Assembly: GCF_014837155.1 (NCBI RefSeq)
Contig: NZ_JACYHA010000001.1
Coordinates: 372,001-436,000 of the forward strand
DNA: 64,000 bases
From: Litchfieldia stipae
Lineage (GTDB): Bacteria > Bacillota > Bacilli > Bacillales > Bacillaceae_L
Direction: 5' to 3'
Part shown: piece after piece, positions 9,182-17,877 of the stretch
Numbering within the stretch: position 1 is the first letter of the stretch
How the letters are laid out: the number at the start of each line of letters is the position of its first letter
Notes under the pieces: model-generated
The model's input: the letters and a program-made list of their open reading frames with translations, nothing else
The model's database searches: none
Told to the model about the DNA's origin: nothing
Translations under genes and position numbers: made by a program

Positions 9182-9226
9182 AAGGATGACCATTTGGTGA
9201 ATATACACCATATAGTCATCCTTTTT
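9182..9226. terminator. Intrinsic terminator between convergent genes
   Basis: AAGGATGAC (9182-9190) pairs with GTCATCCTT (9215-9223), with an inner CCAT/ATGG-like arm and a following T run. It ends the DUF2157 gene and may also end the PAP2 gene. Confidence 0.85.
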
Positions 9227-9227
9227 G

Positions 9228-9893
9228 TTATTTTTTGAGAGCTTTTGCAATACCTTCATAGGCGAATAGTAAAATAATTAGTAGAATAAGCCCTATCCCA
9301 AAACCACCAAAAACATCTGTTGGATAATGAGCATTTAAGACGATTCGACTAATCCCTATTAAGAAAATAATGATCGCCATCATCCAACCTATTAAATGCT
9401 TCTGCTGCTTAGTTTGTAGTTTTGTTATGAGATAATAGGCAATAAATCCATAAAACATGATTCCAACCATTGCATGTCCACTTGGAAAGCTATATCCTTC
9501 TGCATAAATTGTAGGGTCTAATAAAGGTCTTTCTCTAGCAATTAACCCTTTTAAGAATTTATTTAGCTGATCTCCCCCTGCAGCAACGACAACAATCGTA
9601 ACCATTGCTAAATAATCACGATATTTCCACCACATGAATACAAGCATCCCAATTAGAACAGCGATTACTCCCCATTTTGAACCGAGATCTGTTAATAATG
9701 TGAATATTGTTATAACAAATTCGATTGAAATCCCCGATAATAGATTTCTAACCACCTCATCAACAGAAATAACATCTCCATTTTTTAATTGAACTAGAAA
9801 AAACCAAGTATATATACCGACTATTGCTGTTAGCAGCAATAGAAAGATAAGATACTTATTTACTTGCTTTTTCCGATCTTTTTTAACCTCCAC
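9228..9893 (-). CDS. PAP2-family membrane phosphatase
   Basis: This 221-residue membrane protein has five to six helices and all three PAP2 phosphatase motifs: KGLIARERP (K-x6-RP), SFPSGHAM (PSGH) and SRIVLNAHYPTDV (SR-x5-H-x3-D). The catalytic His residues lie in the second and third motifs. Members dephosphorylate lipid phosphates such as undecaprenyl pyrophosphate, phosphatidylglycerol phosphate or diacylglycerol pyrophosphate on the outer face of the membrane; which one cannot be told here. GTG start at 9893 has AAGGAG 8 bases upstream; the ATG seven bases earlier is out of frame. Confidence 0.9.
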   Translation of the reverse strand: MEVKKDRKKQVNKYLIFLLLLTAIVGIYTWFFLVQLKNGDVISVDEVVRNLLSGISIEFVITIFTLLTDLGSKWGVIAVLIGMLVFMWWKYRDYLAMVTIVVVAAGGDQLNKFLKGLIARERPLLDPTIYAEGYSFPSGHAMVGIMFYGFIAYYLITKLQTKQQKHLIGWMMAIIIFLIGISRIVLNAHYPTDVFGGFGIGLILLIILLFAYEGIAKALKK

Positions 9894-9915
9894 CGACCAT
9901 TCTCCTTTTTAGAAA

Positions 9916-10077
9916 TTTTTTAGGCTGTTTTCTCAAAGTTTGTTTTTCTAAACATAAAAATATTGAAAATGATTTCTAGCCGCTGAATACACGGAGACTC
10001 CAGTGGGATGCGTGAGTCCCCACAGGACACGGAGTGTGTTCAGGCGGCTTTATAATACTTCTACAATATAGCCTTAA
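9916..10077 (+). repeat. Dispersed palindromic element, copy 1
   Basis: A long hairpin (9978-10049; arms AGCCGCTGAATACAC and GTGTGTTCAGGCGGCT) sits inside a longer unit whose left end reads TTTTTAGGCTGTTTTCTCAA and whose right end reads ATAGCCTTAA, so the outer ends are an imperfect inverted repeat too. Two related copies lie at 14229-14385 and 21491-21667. It fills most of the 285-bp gap between the PAP2 gene and yhaA and encodes nothing. Confidence 0.85.
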
Positions 10078-10178
10078 TTTATAAATCTATTTTACAATAA
10101 ATGTCCAACTTTTTTAACTACATCGTGCTATAATTGAAAATTATAGAAATAATTTGAAAATTACAAGGAGGAAAGCAT

Positions 10179-11384
10179 ATGCAAATCGAGTTGTTTGAAT
10201 CACTAGAAAACTATTATGACGAAATGGTGAGTATCAGAAGGTATTTGCATCAGCATCCTGAGCTATCGTTTCAAGAATATGAAACAGCTGCCTATATCGC
10301 TAATTACTATGAGAAGCTAGGTATTGAAGTGCGAAAAAATGTAGGTGGAAATGGGGTTGTTGCTAAGATTATTGGTGGAAAGCCCGGCCCAACTGTTGCA
10401 TTACGTGCTGATTTTGATGCATTACCAATACAAGATGAAAAAGACGTGGAATACAAATCAAAAGTGCCTGGAGTAATGCATGCATGTGGACATGATGGAC
10501 ATACCGCTGCATTACTAGTGCTAGGAAAAGTATTAAATGAACTGAAAGCAGACATTGAAGGAAGTATTGTTCTCATTCATCAGCATGCTGAAGAATATGG
10601 TCCAGGTGGTGCAATTGCCATGATCGAGGATGGATGCTTAGAAGGTGTTGATGCGATTTTCGGCACTCATTTATGGGCTACTGTACCAACTGGAACGGTC
10701 CAATATCGAGTTGGACCCATCATGGCAGCTGCTGATCGCTTTGACATCCACATTCAAGGTTCAGGTGGACATGGTGCACAGCCACATAAAACAAAGGATT
10801 CTATTGTTACTGCTTCACAGCTTGTCGTTAATTTACAGCAAATTGTTAGCCGAAAGGTCGATCCTACAAAATCTGCTGTTGTCACTGTTGCTTCTTTCTC
10901 TGCAGAGAATGCGTTCAATGTAATCGCTGATACAGCTGAATTAGGAGGAACTGTACGTACTTTTGATGAAGATGTTCGGAGCCAAGTTGAAGCTGAGTTA
11001 GAAAGAGTGATCAAAGGAACTTGTATCACATCAGATTCTGACTATACATATAACTACAAGAGAGGTTATCCTGCAGTGATCAATCATAAAGAAGAAACAG
11101 AGCTATTAAAACAAGTAGCTGAAAATGTACCTGGTGTAACAATTGTTGAAGAAACAGACCCACAAATGGGTGGAGAGGATTTTGCATATTATCTTCAGCA
11201 TGTTAAGGGGAGCTTCTTCTTTACTGGGGCAGCACCTGAGGGAGTAGAACATCCAATTCCTCATCATCACCCAAAATTCGATTTCAATGAAAAGGCATTA
11301 CTTATCTCGTCTAAAACTCTTGGTTCTGCCGCTTTATCTTTTTTAAAAAATCATAAAGTCAATTGCGAAACCATCAAGCAATAA
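10179..11384 (+). CDS. yhaA: M20-family amidohydrolase YhaA
   Basis: This is a zinc-dependent amidohydrolase of 401 residues in the M20D group (N-acyl amino acid hydrolases, IAA-amino acid hydrolase-like). Visible are RADFDALP, the metal motif HACGHDGHTA (Cys and His ligands), the catalytic/metal acidic pair HAEEYGPGGA, the dimerisation domain in the middle, and the late GGEDFAYY ligand. It should remove acyl groups from amino acids or short peptides in the cytoplasm. Its position beside ecsC agrees with yhaA in B. subtilis as I recall it. The ribosome binding site is AAGGAGG, and a terminator shared with ecsC follows. Confidence 0.88.
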   Translation: MQIELFESLENYYDEMVSIRRYLHQHPELSFQEYETAAYIANYYEKLGIEVRKNVGGNGVVAKIIGGKPGPTVALRADFDALPIQDEKDVEYKSKVPGVMHACGHDGHTAALLVLGKVLNELKADIEGSIVLIHQHAEEYGPGGAIAMIEDGCLEGVDAIFGTHLWATVPTGTVQYRVGPIMAAADRFDIHIQGSGGHGAQPHKTKDSIVTASQLVVNLQQIVSRKVDPTKSAVVTVASFSAENAFNVIADTAELGGTVRTFDEDVRSQVEAELERVIKGTCITSDSDYTYNYKRGYPAVINHKEETELLKQVAENVPGVTIVEETDPQMGGEDFAYYLQHVKGSFFFTGAAPEGVEHPIPHHHPKFDFNEKALLISSKTLGSAALSFLKNHKVNCETIKQ

Positions 11385-11404
11385 CGACGACAGCTTACTC
11401 CAAT

Positions 11405-11447
11405 AAAAAGGACTTCCTCTTGCATTCTATTGGAGGAAGTCCTTTTT
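11405..11447. terminator. Bidirectional intrinsic terminator
   Basis: AAAAAGGACTTCCTC pairs with GAGGAAGTCCTTTTT around a 13-base loop. The loop contains the ecsC stop codon, so the same structure ends both yhaA and the ecs operon. Confidence 0.92.
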
Positions 11448-12158
11448 ATGATTTTGGCTATTAAGTGTTCGGAGCCTGTAGCAATTCATCGCTGTAGACC
11501 CTAAATGATCAAGCAAATTATAATTGGCATATGCCCCGACAATTGCACCTAATCCTGGAACCAATTGAAGCATTTTTATAAGATCGATATAATCTCGATA
11601 TTCTTGCTGAAATACTTGCCAATCGATTTCGACTAACTCTTCCTTCCTTTGCTCCCACTCCTCGATCACCTTTAATGTCTCGATCCGATGCTTATCCCCT
11701 GAGAAAGCCAATTGGAATATATAGAGAATAAATATTCGTTCCTCATATTTCTTAGTGTCATATCCATAGATAGACGCTACTTCAAATAGAAACTTCATTT
11801 TAATAGAAAGTAACAACGGAAAGTCAGCGATTCCTAAAAGAATACCTCCTGCCCCAGTACCTGCTCCTTCCACAGCCGCAGTACGTTTATACGTATTAAT
11901 TGTCTGTTCAACAAGTTGATCTTTCTTTTCTAATGAATCTTGAACCTCTTTTACTTTTGTTGTATATTCGGAGCCTATCAACGTTGCTTGAACCATTTTT
12001 TTAATACTTTCTGTGATGATGTCGTGAATTTTCGCCGGAATCTTTTCATTTACTTTCGTTTGTACTTGCTTTGACAATCGATTTACCATTGATGGCTTTG
12101 CAGTCAGCTTTCTTCTCCAATGGTATAAGTCTTCATGTACCTTTTCCTCATAATTCAC
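11427..12158 (-). CDS. ecsC: EcsC-family protein
   Basis: This third gene of the ecs operon encodes about 243 residues. The sequence has the EcsC family layout: a charged helical N-terminal half, then a Gly-rich hydrophobic region AAVEGAGTGAGGILLGIADFPLLLSIKMKF cut here into AAVEGAGTGAGGILLGIADF, and a second one LVPGLGAIVGAYANYNLLDHL near the C-terminus. I chose GTG 12158 because AAGGAAG lies 6 bases before it; ATG 12206 in the same frame has no ribosome binding site and would add 16 residues. EcsC is not needed for the exporter EcsAB and its own role is unclear. Confidence 0.85.
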   Translation of the reverse strand: MNYEEKVHEDLYHWRRKLTAKPSMVNRLSKQVQTKVNEKIPAKIHDIITESIKKMVQATLIGSEYTTKVKEVQDSLEKKDQLVEQTINTYKRTAAVEGAGTGAGGILLGIADFPLLLSIKMKFLFEVASIYGYDTKKYEERIFILYIFQLAFSGDKHRIETLKVIEEWEQRKEELVEIDWQVFQQEYRDYIDLIKMLQLVPGLGAIVGAYANYNLLDHLGSTAMNCYRLRTLNSQNHKKDFLQ

Positions 12159-12218
12159 GATGTACTTCCTTCCTCCCTTTTCAGAAATGTTCGTCAGGAT
12201 TTCCATAATATATGATGA

Positions 12219-13436
12219 CTAGCTTAGTTTTATTAATCGCAATTTGACATAATGATACACAAACAAATAGACAAAAGCTGCTCCAGCACCTAAAAAGAAC
12301 AGTGCAAATGTTAGTTGACCGGTAAAAATGATAAACAAGCAGAACAGTAACATTTGTACGAATAGGATTGACATCATTAAATGTAAGAATGATCTAGTTC
12401 GTTTTGCCAACGAAATTGGATATAAATCCAACCATATCTTAAGATGATGATGTCGCCAAAGTGTAATCAACTGATACCCTGTTAAATAAAGGAATAGAAT
12501 GCCAATCGCAATCTTTCCATACCCCATTGGTAAAAAGGTTAACGCCACCCCTCCAATAAGTGTCAACCGAATAAACATTCCTAAATAATCACTTGACCGA
12601 AGAAATGTCCGTAAATATAAATACGTAAATGTTCGATCCTGCTCATATTTAGTAAATGAAGTAAGCCAGTTTAACCAAGAACGTCTTTTAATTTGTTCTT
12701 TTAGTTTTGGTACATCAGTAAACAGGTTCGCTAACCGATAAAATGTCATCATTCGTTTTGATTCAAGCTCTATTAGCATATCCCATTTAAGCCCTTTTTC
12801 TGTTCTCGCCTTATAAAAATACATAAGCAAACAGAGCATAATCACTATTACCGCAATAGTGAAATAGATAGGAGCATGACTAAATAAGAAATAACATAAC
12901 GCGAGATTAAGAAAGAAACGAATGAGCAAATCAACAAATTTAGAAATTGTATCTTGTAAAAAATGAAGATTCCAACTCATCGTTAGATTCCATACTTTAT
13001 TTAGTACAACAATCAAAAAGATCACTGCTAAATGAGCAAAGCTCTGGTTTGTTGCACTTAAATAAAGTGGAGTAATGATCGCAAATATGAGAAGTAAGAT
13101 ATACCCTTGAAAAATAGCACTCCATATAAACGCTTTTTGAAAATATTGGCCTAACTTCTTTTCAATTGGCAATAAAAACACTAAATCTGGGTCTTTTAGT
13201 AATGTTTGAACTGATCCTGACGTCAAAAACAATGCCAAGATCAATGAAATAATAAATAAATATGGGATATTAGGTGGAAGATCAGCTAACCATTGATTAT
13301 AGTAATAAGCTGCACCACCAGTAAAAAAGATTAGCGCAATGAGCAGATGATCATTCAGCATATAACGTAAATATCTTTTTACTTCAGTCGTAAACTGAGT
13401 AAATCTTTTTTTCCATAAGTCCTGTGTGTTAACCAT
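12219..13436 (-). CDS. ecsB: ABC transporter membrane protein EcsB
   Basis: EcsB (405 residues) is the membrane subunit of the EcsAB transporter, which in B. subtilis affects protein secretion, site-2 protease activity on RsiW, competence and sporulation. The sequence shows about ten hydrophobic helices, a Trp/Tyr-rich N-terminus and a cytoplasmic basic region (KEQIKRRSWLNWLTSF near the middle). Its ATG overlaps the end of ecsA by 8 bases, and ecsC follows 60 bases downstream, so the three are one operon. Ribosome binding site AAAGGAAGAG. Confidence 0.92.
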   Translation of the reverse strand: MVNTQDLWKKRFTQFTTEVKRYLRYMLNDHLLIALIFFTGGAAYYYNQWLADLPPNIPYLFIISLILALFLTSGSVQTLLKDPDLVFLLPIEKKLGQYFQKAFIWSAIFQGYILLLIFAIITPLYLSATNQSFAHLAVIFLIVVLNKVWNLTMSWNLHFLQDTISKFVDLLIRFFLNLALCYFLFSHAPIYFTIAVIVIMLCLLMYFYKARTEKGLKWDMLIELESKRMMTFYRLANLFTDVPKLKEQIKRRSWLNWLTSFTKYEQDRTFTYLYLRTFLRSSDYLGMFIRLTLIGGVALTFLPMGYGKIAIGILFLYLTGYQLITLWRHHHLKIWLDLYPISLAKRTRSFLHLMMSILFVQMLLFCLFIIFTGQLTFALFFLGAGAAFVYLFVYHYVKLRLIKLS

Positions 13437-14169
13437 GATTCTCTTCCTTTGTTAACTCAAGATATAAATCATCTAAGGTCGCATTTGCCATCCCAAAATC
13501 TGCTCTTAAATCCTCTAATGTTCCTTTTGCCTTTACTTGACCATTATGTAAGATAATAAATGAATCACAATATCGTTCAGCAGTTGCCAATATATGAGTA
13601 GACATTAAGATGCCTGCCCCATTTTGTTTCATTTTGTTCATTAAATCAAGAAGTGACTGTATTCCCAGTGGATCTAATCCAACAAAAGGTTCGTCAATGA
13701 TATAAAGGGAAGGTTCAACTAAAAATGCACACATGATCATCACCTTTTGCTTCATCCCTTTTGAGAAATGGGCAGGGAAGAATTTCAACTTTTTCTCCAT
13801 CCGAAATTCCTTTAGCAATGGTTCTAAACGTTGTTCAAAATCTTTCTTAGGGATTCCATAGGCCATTGCTGTTAATTCTAAATGCTCATATAATGTTAGC
13901 TCATCATATAGAATCGGCGTTTCTGGAATGAAGCTATACTGTGAGCGATAAAGCTCCAAATCCTCTTTTATGCTTTTACCATTAATTTTGATTGTTCCTT
14001 TTCTTGGTTCCATAAGTCCAATAATATGTTTAATGGTTGTACTTTTTCCAGCTCCATTCAAGCCAATTAAACCAACAAGTTCATTCTTATTTACACTGAA
14101 GGAAACATCCTTTAAGACAGGATTTCGAGTATACCCTCCGGTAATAGCTTCGATTTCTAAAAGTCTCAT
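13429..14169 (-). CDS. ecsA: ABC transporter ATP-binding protein EcsA
   Basis: EcsA (246 residues) is the ATPase of the Ecs transporter. It carries Walker A GLNGAGKST (about 36-44), signature FSKGMKQK, Walker B LYIIDEP and the D-loop FVGLDPLG, with the switch His in STHI. The length and the order ecsA-ecsB-ecsC match the B. subtilis operon. It is first in the operon; AGAGAGGAA precedes the ATG. A copy of the palindromic element lies 60 bases upstream and may carry or replace part of the promoter region. Confidence 0.95.
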   Translation of the reverse strand: MRLLEIEAITGGYTRNPVLKDVSFSVNKNELVGLIGLNGAGKSTTIKHIIGLMEPRKGTIKINGKSIKEDLELYRSQYSFIPETPILYDELTLYEHLELTAMAYGIPKKDFEQRLEPLLKEFRMEKKLKFFPAHFSKGMKQKVMIMCAFLVEPSLYIIDEPFVGLDPLGIQSLLDLMNKMKQNGAGILMSTHILATAERYCDSFIILHNGQVKAKGTLEDLRADFGMANATLDDLYLELTKEENHG

Positions 14170-14228
14170 GTCAATTTTTCCTCTCTATTTAACATTGTCT
14201 ATTTTATATAATGAATTGAAAAGTAGAT

Positions 14229-14385
14229 CTAGCCGCCTGAATAAATGGAGACTCCCGTGGGACTCGTGGCCAAAGTGAGACGTGAGCAGGAGTTTGCGAC
14301 GCGGAGGCTCACCAGACACCCCACAGGACGCGGAGTGTATTCAGGCTGCGGTTTTATAAACTACAATTTATGTGTAAACAGCCTT
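14229..14385 (+). repeat. Dispersed palindromic element, copy 2 (longer loop)
   Basis: The arms AGCCGCCTGAATA (14231-14243) and TATTCAGGCTGCG (14338-14350) match copies 1 and 3, but the loop carries about 50 extra bases. The right end TAAACAGCCTTAA matches the other copies; the left flank GGCTGTTTTC is missing, so this copy is truncated on the ecsA side. Confidence 0.82.
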
Positions 14386-14947
14386 AACATTAGTGACGGG
14401 ATTTATTCCCAGTAACTCTCTTTATGATAACAAATATTATAATAATTACATAGTCAAAGATTTGTCTTTAAAATCATGAATACGAACCAGCAATTTGGGT
14501 ATTCTAAACTTTGAAGAGGGAAAGGATTAAGCAATACCTTCTTTACAAACGTTGAAATGAGGTGTCTGTCAAAGACAATTTCCTTATTACAATCACTTAA
14601 AGAATGGTATAGGGGATGATTCGATTGAATAATTTAGCTGTGAGTGACTATTAACAGAAATAATCAAGCATTACACTTATTAACGAAATGAGGTGTCTAC
14701 GGGCCATTATTTAGTGGAACCCGCATAGATTTCATTTAACGTCATTTTGTGAATGAGGTGTTTGTTAAAGACTATTTTCTGTAGTAATTAAGTTGTGAAA
14801 CTTATGATTCCTTTTCGTAGGAGATGGTCATATTGGACAATTGTTCAAACTCACGTTGTAAAAACATTCATTTTTAATTAAACCTAAAAATGAGGTGTTT
14901 GCAAAAGATTATTCTATGATTTAATCCAACCTTTACCCATCTTCATT
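14386..14947 (+). other. Non-coding gap with four AATGAGGTGTYTG motif copies, possible RNA gene
   Basis: No ORF of normal size is present. Four copies of the motif AATGAGGTGTYTG begin at about 14556, 14687, 14752 and 14889, spaced 131, 65 and 137 bases, roughly multiples of 66. After each comes a related A/T-rich segment (AAAGACAATT, GGCCATTATT, AAAGACTATT, AAAGATTATT). Each copy starts a minimal ORF beginning Met-Arg-Cys-Leu of 8-20 codons without its own ribosome binding site. The region ends in a strong + strand terminator at 14948-14987. A TATAAT hexamer lies at 14438-14443. This suggests a + strand transcript; I do not recognise it. Confidence 0.45.
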
Positions 14948-14987
14948 GAACAGGGTGCAACAATCGTTTGCACCTTGTTCTTTTTTA
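14948..14987 (+). terminator. Strong intrinsic terminator with no annotated gene before it
   Basis: GAACAGGGTGCAA (14948-14960) pairs with TTGCACCTTGTTC (14968-14980), a 13-bp stem with one G-T pair, followed by six T. The nearest upstream gene points the other way, so it must end either an unknown + strand RNA or a leader of hit. Confidence 0.85.
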
Positions 14988-15040
14988 TTGTTTTTATGCT
15001 AAAATAAGGTAAATATCGTATAAGTTAGGAGAGAAAAGTA

Positions 15041-15463
15041 ATGAGTGATTGCATTTTTTGTAAAATAATCAATGGAGACATCCCAGCAGCAAAAGTGTAT
15101 GAAGACGATCATGTATTAGCCTTTCTAGATATCAGTCAAGTAACAAAAGGTCATACACTTGTCATTCCAAAGGTACACAAGAAGGATATTTTCGAGTTAA
15201 CACCTGAAATATCTAGTCATGTATTTTCTGTTGTCCCAAAAATTGCAGAAGCGATCAAGAGTGAATTTGATCCAATTGGATTGAACCTTTTGAACAATAA
15301 TGGTGAGGATGCTGGCCAATCTGTGTTTCATTATCACGTCCACATCATCCCACGGTATGGGAAAGGTGATGGCTTCGGTGCTGTTTGGAAATCCCATGCC
15401 GAGGAGTATACTTCAGAACAATTAAAATCCATTTCTAGCTCAATTGCAGCAGCATTAAATTAA
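15041..15463 (+). CDS. hit: HIT-family nucleotide-binding hydrolase Hit
   Basis: This 140-residue protein has the histidine triad H97-Y-H99-V-H101-II in FHYHVHIIPR, preceded by NNNGEDAGQSVFHYH, and a Cys pair at 4 and 7 that binds zinc in many family members. HIT proteins hydrolyse or transfer nucleotides, for example adenosine 5'-phosphoramidate; the exact substrate is open. AGGAGAG precedes the ATG. In B. subtilis hit lies next to the ecs operon, as here, and is divergent from it. Confidence 0.95.
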   Translation: MSDCIFCKIINGDIPAAKVYEDDHVLAFLDISQVTKGHTLVIPKVHKKDIFELTPEISSHVFSVVPKIAEAIKSEFDPIGLNLLNNNGEDAGQSVFHYHVHIIPRYGKGDGFGAVWKSHAEEYTSEQLKSISSSIAAALN

Positions 15464-15486
15464 TACAATAAATACATAACTGACGA

Positions 15487-15525
15487 TAAGGATGTTTCAT
15501 CACAAATGGACATCCTGTTTTTATA
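15487..15525 (+). terminator. Probable intrinsic terminator of hit
   Basis: AGGATGT (15489-15495) pairs with ACATCCT (15510-15516) and GTTTTTAT follows, 24 bases after the hit stop codon. Confidence 0.7.
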
Positions 15526-15671
15526 TTTCAAAAAATAATTAGAAACTTTCCTAAATTCACTCTTTCATCTAACACTATTCATGTTAAAATAAATCAAACT
15601 TCATTAAATGAAAGTCATTTATTTTTTTATGTGTGTCTTTACTCATTTAACGTATCACAGGAGGTAATGAA

Positions 15672-16754
15672 ATGAAGCGAGTTTATAATTTTAATGCAGG
15701 TCCCGCTGCGCTTCCATTTGCTGTATTACAAAGAGCTCAAGAAGAATTCTTAAATTTCAAAGACTCTGGAATGGCATTAATGGAATTAAGTCATCGTAGC
15801 AAGGAATATGATCAAGTTCATGAAAAAGCCATTTCTGATTTAAAAGAGCTATACCACATTCCAGATGATTACGAGGTGCTCTTTCTACAAGGCGGTGCAA
15901 GCTTACAATTTGCAATGATTCCCATGAATTTTCTCCCAGAAAATAAAATTGCTAACTACAGTCTAACCGGAACCTGGTCTGAAAAAGCACTAGCAGAAGC
16001 TGAGAAATTTGGGAAAACAGCCATTATCTCATCAAGTAAAGAGTCAAAATATAACCATATCCCAGATTCAAGTGAACTTATTCCAACAGATGATGCTGCC
16101 TATGTCCACATTACTTCGAATAACACCATCTATGGAACACAATGGTCTGATTATCCAGACCTAGGAAATATACCGTTAATTGCAGATATGTCTAGTGATA
16201 TTCTAAGTAAAGAAATTGATATTCGTAAGTTTGATATGATTTATGCTGGTGCACAAAAGAATTTAGGTCCTTCAGGTGTGACTGTTGTCATACTAAAAAA
16301 AGACCTGCTAAAAAATATACCAAGTGAGATCCCAACTCTATTAAACTATCAAACACATGTAAAAAATAATTCACTCTATAATACTCCACCAACATTTTCT
16401 ATTTATATTCTTTCACTTGTACTAGATTGGGTCAGAGAACAAGGTGGCGTGTCAGCAATTGAAAGAATAAATAATGAAAAGGCAGAACTGCTTTATAACT
16501 GCATTGATCAATCAAATGGATTTTACAAAGCACATGCCCAAGTAGGAAGCCGTTCAAAGATGAATGTTACCTTCACATTACCAACCGAACAATTAACAAA
16601 GGATTTTCTTGCACAATCTAAAGAATTAGGCTTTGTAGGACTTGGTGGACATCGTTCCATAGGTGGTTGTCGCGCATCAATTTATAACGCTGTTCCCTTA
16701 GAGTCATGCGTTGCACTTGTCAACTTCATGAAAGATTTCAGATATAGGAATTAA
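15672..16754 (+). CDS. serC: Phosphoserine aminotransferase SerC
   Basis: SerC (360 residues) is a PLP enzyme converting 3-phosphohydroxypyruvate and glutamate to phosphoserine in serine synthesis. The protein begins FNAGPAALP, has the SHRSKEYDQVHE segment, and carries the PLP Lys in YAGAQKNLGPSG near residue 196. The C-terminus FVGLGGHRSIGGCRASIYNA holds the substrate-binding His/Arg residues of the family. The ribosome binding site is AGGAGG. Length and location between hit and trpP agree with B. subtilis serC (yhaF). An AACAGAAAAT hairpin just after the stop (16753-16780) lacks a T run and is a weak terminator. Confidence 0.97.
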   Translation: MKRVYNFNAGPAALPFAVLQRAQEEFLNFKDSGMALMELSHRSKEYDQVHEKAISDLKELYHIPDDYEVLFLQGGASLQFAMIPMNFLPENKIANYSLTGTWSEKALAEAEKFGKTAIISSSKESKYNHIPDSSELIPTDDAAYVHITSNNTIYGTQWSDYPDLGNIPLIADMSSDILSKEIDIRKFDMIYAGAQKNLGPSGVTVVILKKDLLKNIPSEIPTLLNYQTHVKNNSLYNTPPTFSIYILSLVLDWVREQGGVSAIERINNEKAELLYNCIDQSNGFYKAHAQVGSRSKMNVTFTLPTEQLTKDFLAQSKELGFVGLGGHRSIGGCRASIYNAVPLESCVALVNFMKDFRYRN

Positions 16755-16834
16755 CAGAAAATTTCGCTATATTTTCTGTTCACAATTTGTTATACTTATA
16801 TTGTAATTTTCTTGCTGTAGGTCACAGGGCACTA

Positions 16835-16872
16835 TAGGAGAAAAAAAGCATAGACAGATGAGGAGAGATGAG
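16835..16872 (+). promoter_or_regulatory. TRAP-like NAG repeats over the trpP ribosome binding site
   Basis: The leader just before trpP holds NAG triplets at 16835, 16838, 16846, 16851, 16855, 16860, 16865 and 16870, most separated by 1-2 bases, with two looser ones at 16818 and 16825. They overlap the AGGAG ribosome binding site. In B. subtilis the tryptophan-activated protein TRAP binds such a site in the trpP leader and blocks translation. The match is by pattern; TRAP itself is outside this window. Confidence 0.6.
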
Positions 16873-16874
16873 AA

Positions 16875-17399
16875 ATGAATACAAAGGTACTAGTTTTACT
16901 ATCATTATTAATTGGGATGGGGGCAGTATTACATTCAGTTATTCCAGGAATTTTCGGCGGAATGAAGCCAGATTTAATGCTAACAATGATGTTTTTAGGG
17001 ATTCTCTTATTCCCTGAGAAGAAGAATGTTCTTTTACTTTCTATTGTTGCAGGGTTAATAGCTGCTTTAACGACACAATTCCCAGGTGGCCAACTCCCTA
17101 ATATAATTGATAAACTAGTTTCAGCTTTTGTTTTTTATGGATTAATTTTAGTAGTTGGAAAGTTAGCGAAGTCAACTGTCGGAGCAACTGTACTTGCAGC
17201 CATTGGAACGATGATCTCAGGGGTTATTTTTCTATTAGCTGTACTTCTAACTGCTAATTTACCAACAGGAACAACTCTAGGGTTCTTGTTTGTCACAGTT
17301 GTGTTACCTACAACAGCTCTTAGTGCAGCTGTCATGTTAATTATTTACCCAGTTGCACAGCAATTAATTAGAAGAGCAAACATATCAATTCAAGCCTAA
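16875..17399 (+). CDS. trpP: Tryptophan transporter TrpP
   Basis: This 174-residue membrane protein has five to six hydrophobic helices and the family pattern IPGIFGGMKPDLMLTMMFL near the N-terminus and FPGGQLPNIIDKLVSAF in the middle. Its size and its place after serC match trpP (yhaG) of B. subtilis, the probable S-component-like tryptophan uptake protein. Translation is probably controlled by a TRAP-like leader. A shared terminator follows at 17409-17460. Confidence 0.9.
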   Translation: MNTKVLVLLSLLIGMGAVLHSVIPGIFGGMKPDLMLTMMFLGILLFPEKKNVLLLSIVAGLIAALTTQFPGGQLPNIIDKLVSAFVFYGLILVVGKLAKSTVGATVLAAIGTMISGVIFLLAVLLTANLPTGTTLGFLFVTVVLPTTALSAAVMLIIYPVAQQLIRRANISIQA

Positions 17400-17408
17400 C
17401 CTTTTACC

Positions 17409-17462
17409 TTAGGGGACTATCCCAGCGGTGCACAGCACGTGAGTTGGGATAGTCCCCTTTCA
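17409..17462. terminator. Bidirectional intrinsic terminator
   Basis: AGGGGACTATCCCA (17411-17424) pairs with TGGGATAGTCCCCT (17445-17458), a perfect 14-bp stem between trpP and the convergent small membrane gene. Confidence 0.85.
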
Positions 17463-17663
17463 GTTGGAAAATAGACTAAGCAGAATCGCTATAACTAATA
17501 TTCCTGTCCCAACAATTGCAAATCCCATTGCCTTTTGCATAAGGGTACGTTTCGGAGGATAAGCTCCTCCCCTTTGTGATAATAAAAAATAATTAAATGC
17601 TCCCAGAAATAATAATAAGCTAATGACAAAAAAACCGAAAATCACACCAACCAAGTCGCTCAC
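17460..17663 (-). CDS. Small two-helix membrane protein, 67 residues
   Basis: The protein has one helix near residues 5-30 and a second near 44-65, joined by a short basic loop SQRGGAYPPKRTLMQK. A ribosome binding site AAGGGGTGAG precedes the ATG. In B. subtilis the gene yhaH lies at this place, but that protein is longer and of the YtxH type, so this is not the same gene. I do not recognise the family. Confidence 0.72.
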   Translation of the reverse strand: MSDLVGVIFGFFVISLLLFLGAFNYFLLSQRGGAYPPKRTLMQKAMGFAIVGTGILVIAILLSLFSN

Positions 17664-17877
17664 CCCTTTCTTATCTTTATGCGTCTTCTCGTACTACTAT
17701 GAAAAGACGAACAAATATGTGATAAATAAACAATAAACTCCTAAGAAAAATACGATTTTAATGTAAAAATAGTGTAATTTATTTTTTTATTTAAAAATTT
17801 AGTAAATTTAATCTTTATTAATTTTTATTTTATTGGCATAATAGTAATAATAGAATGATATAAAAGAAGGTGTAATG

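Noticed and set aside
14555-14910. CRISPR array
   Set aside because: The four repeats are short, diverge after about 13 bases, and the spacing of 65-137 bases is not CRISPR-like; no cas genes are present.
16753-16780. Terminator after serC
   Set aside because: The hairpin AACAGAAAAT/ATTTTCTGTT is perfect but A/T-rich and lacks a T run, so I do not list it as a separate terminator.
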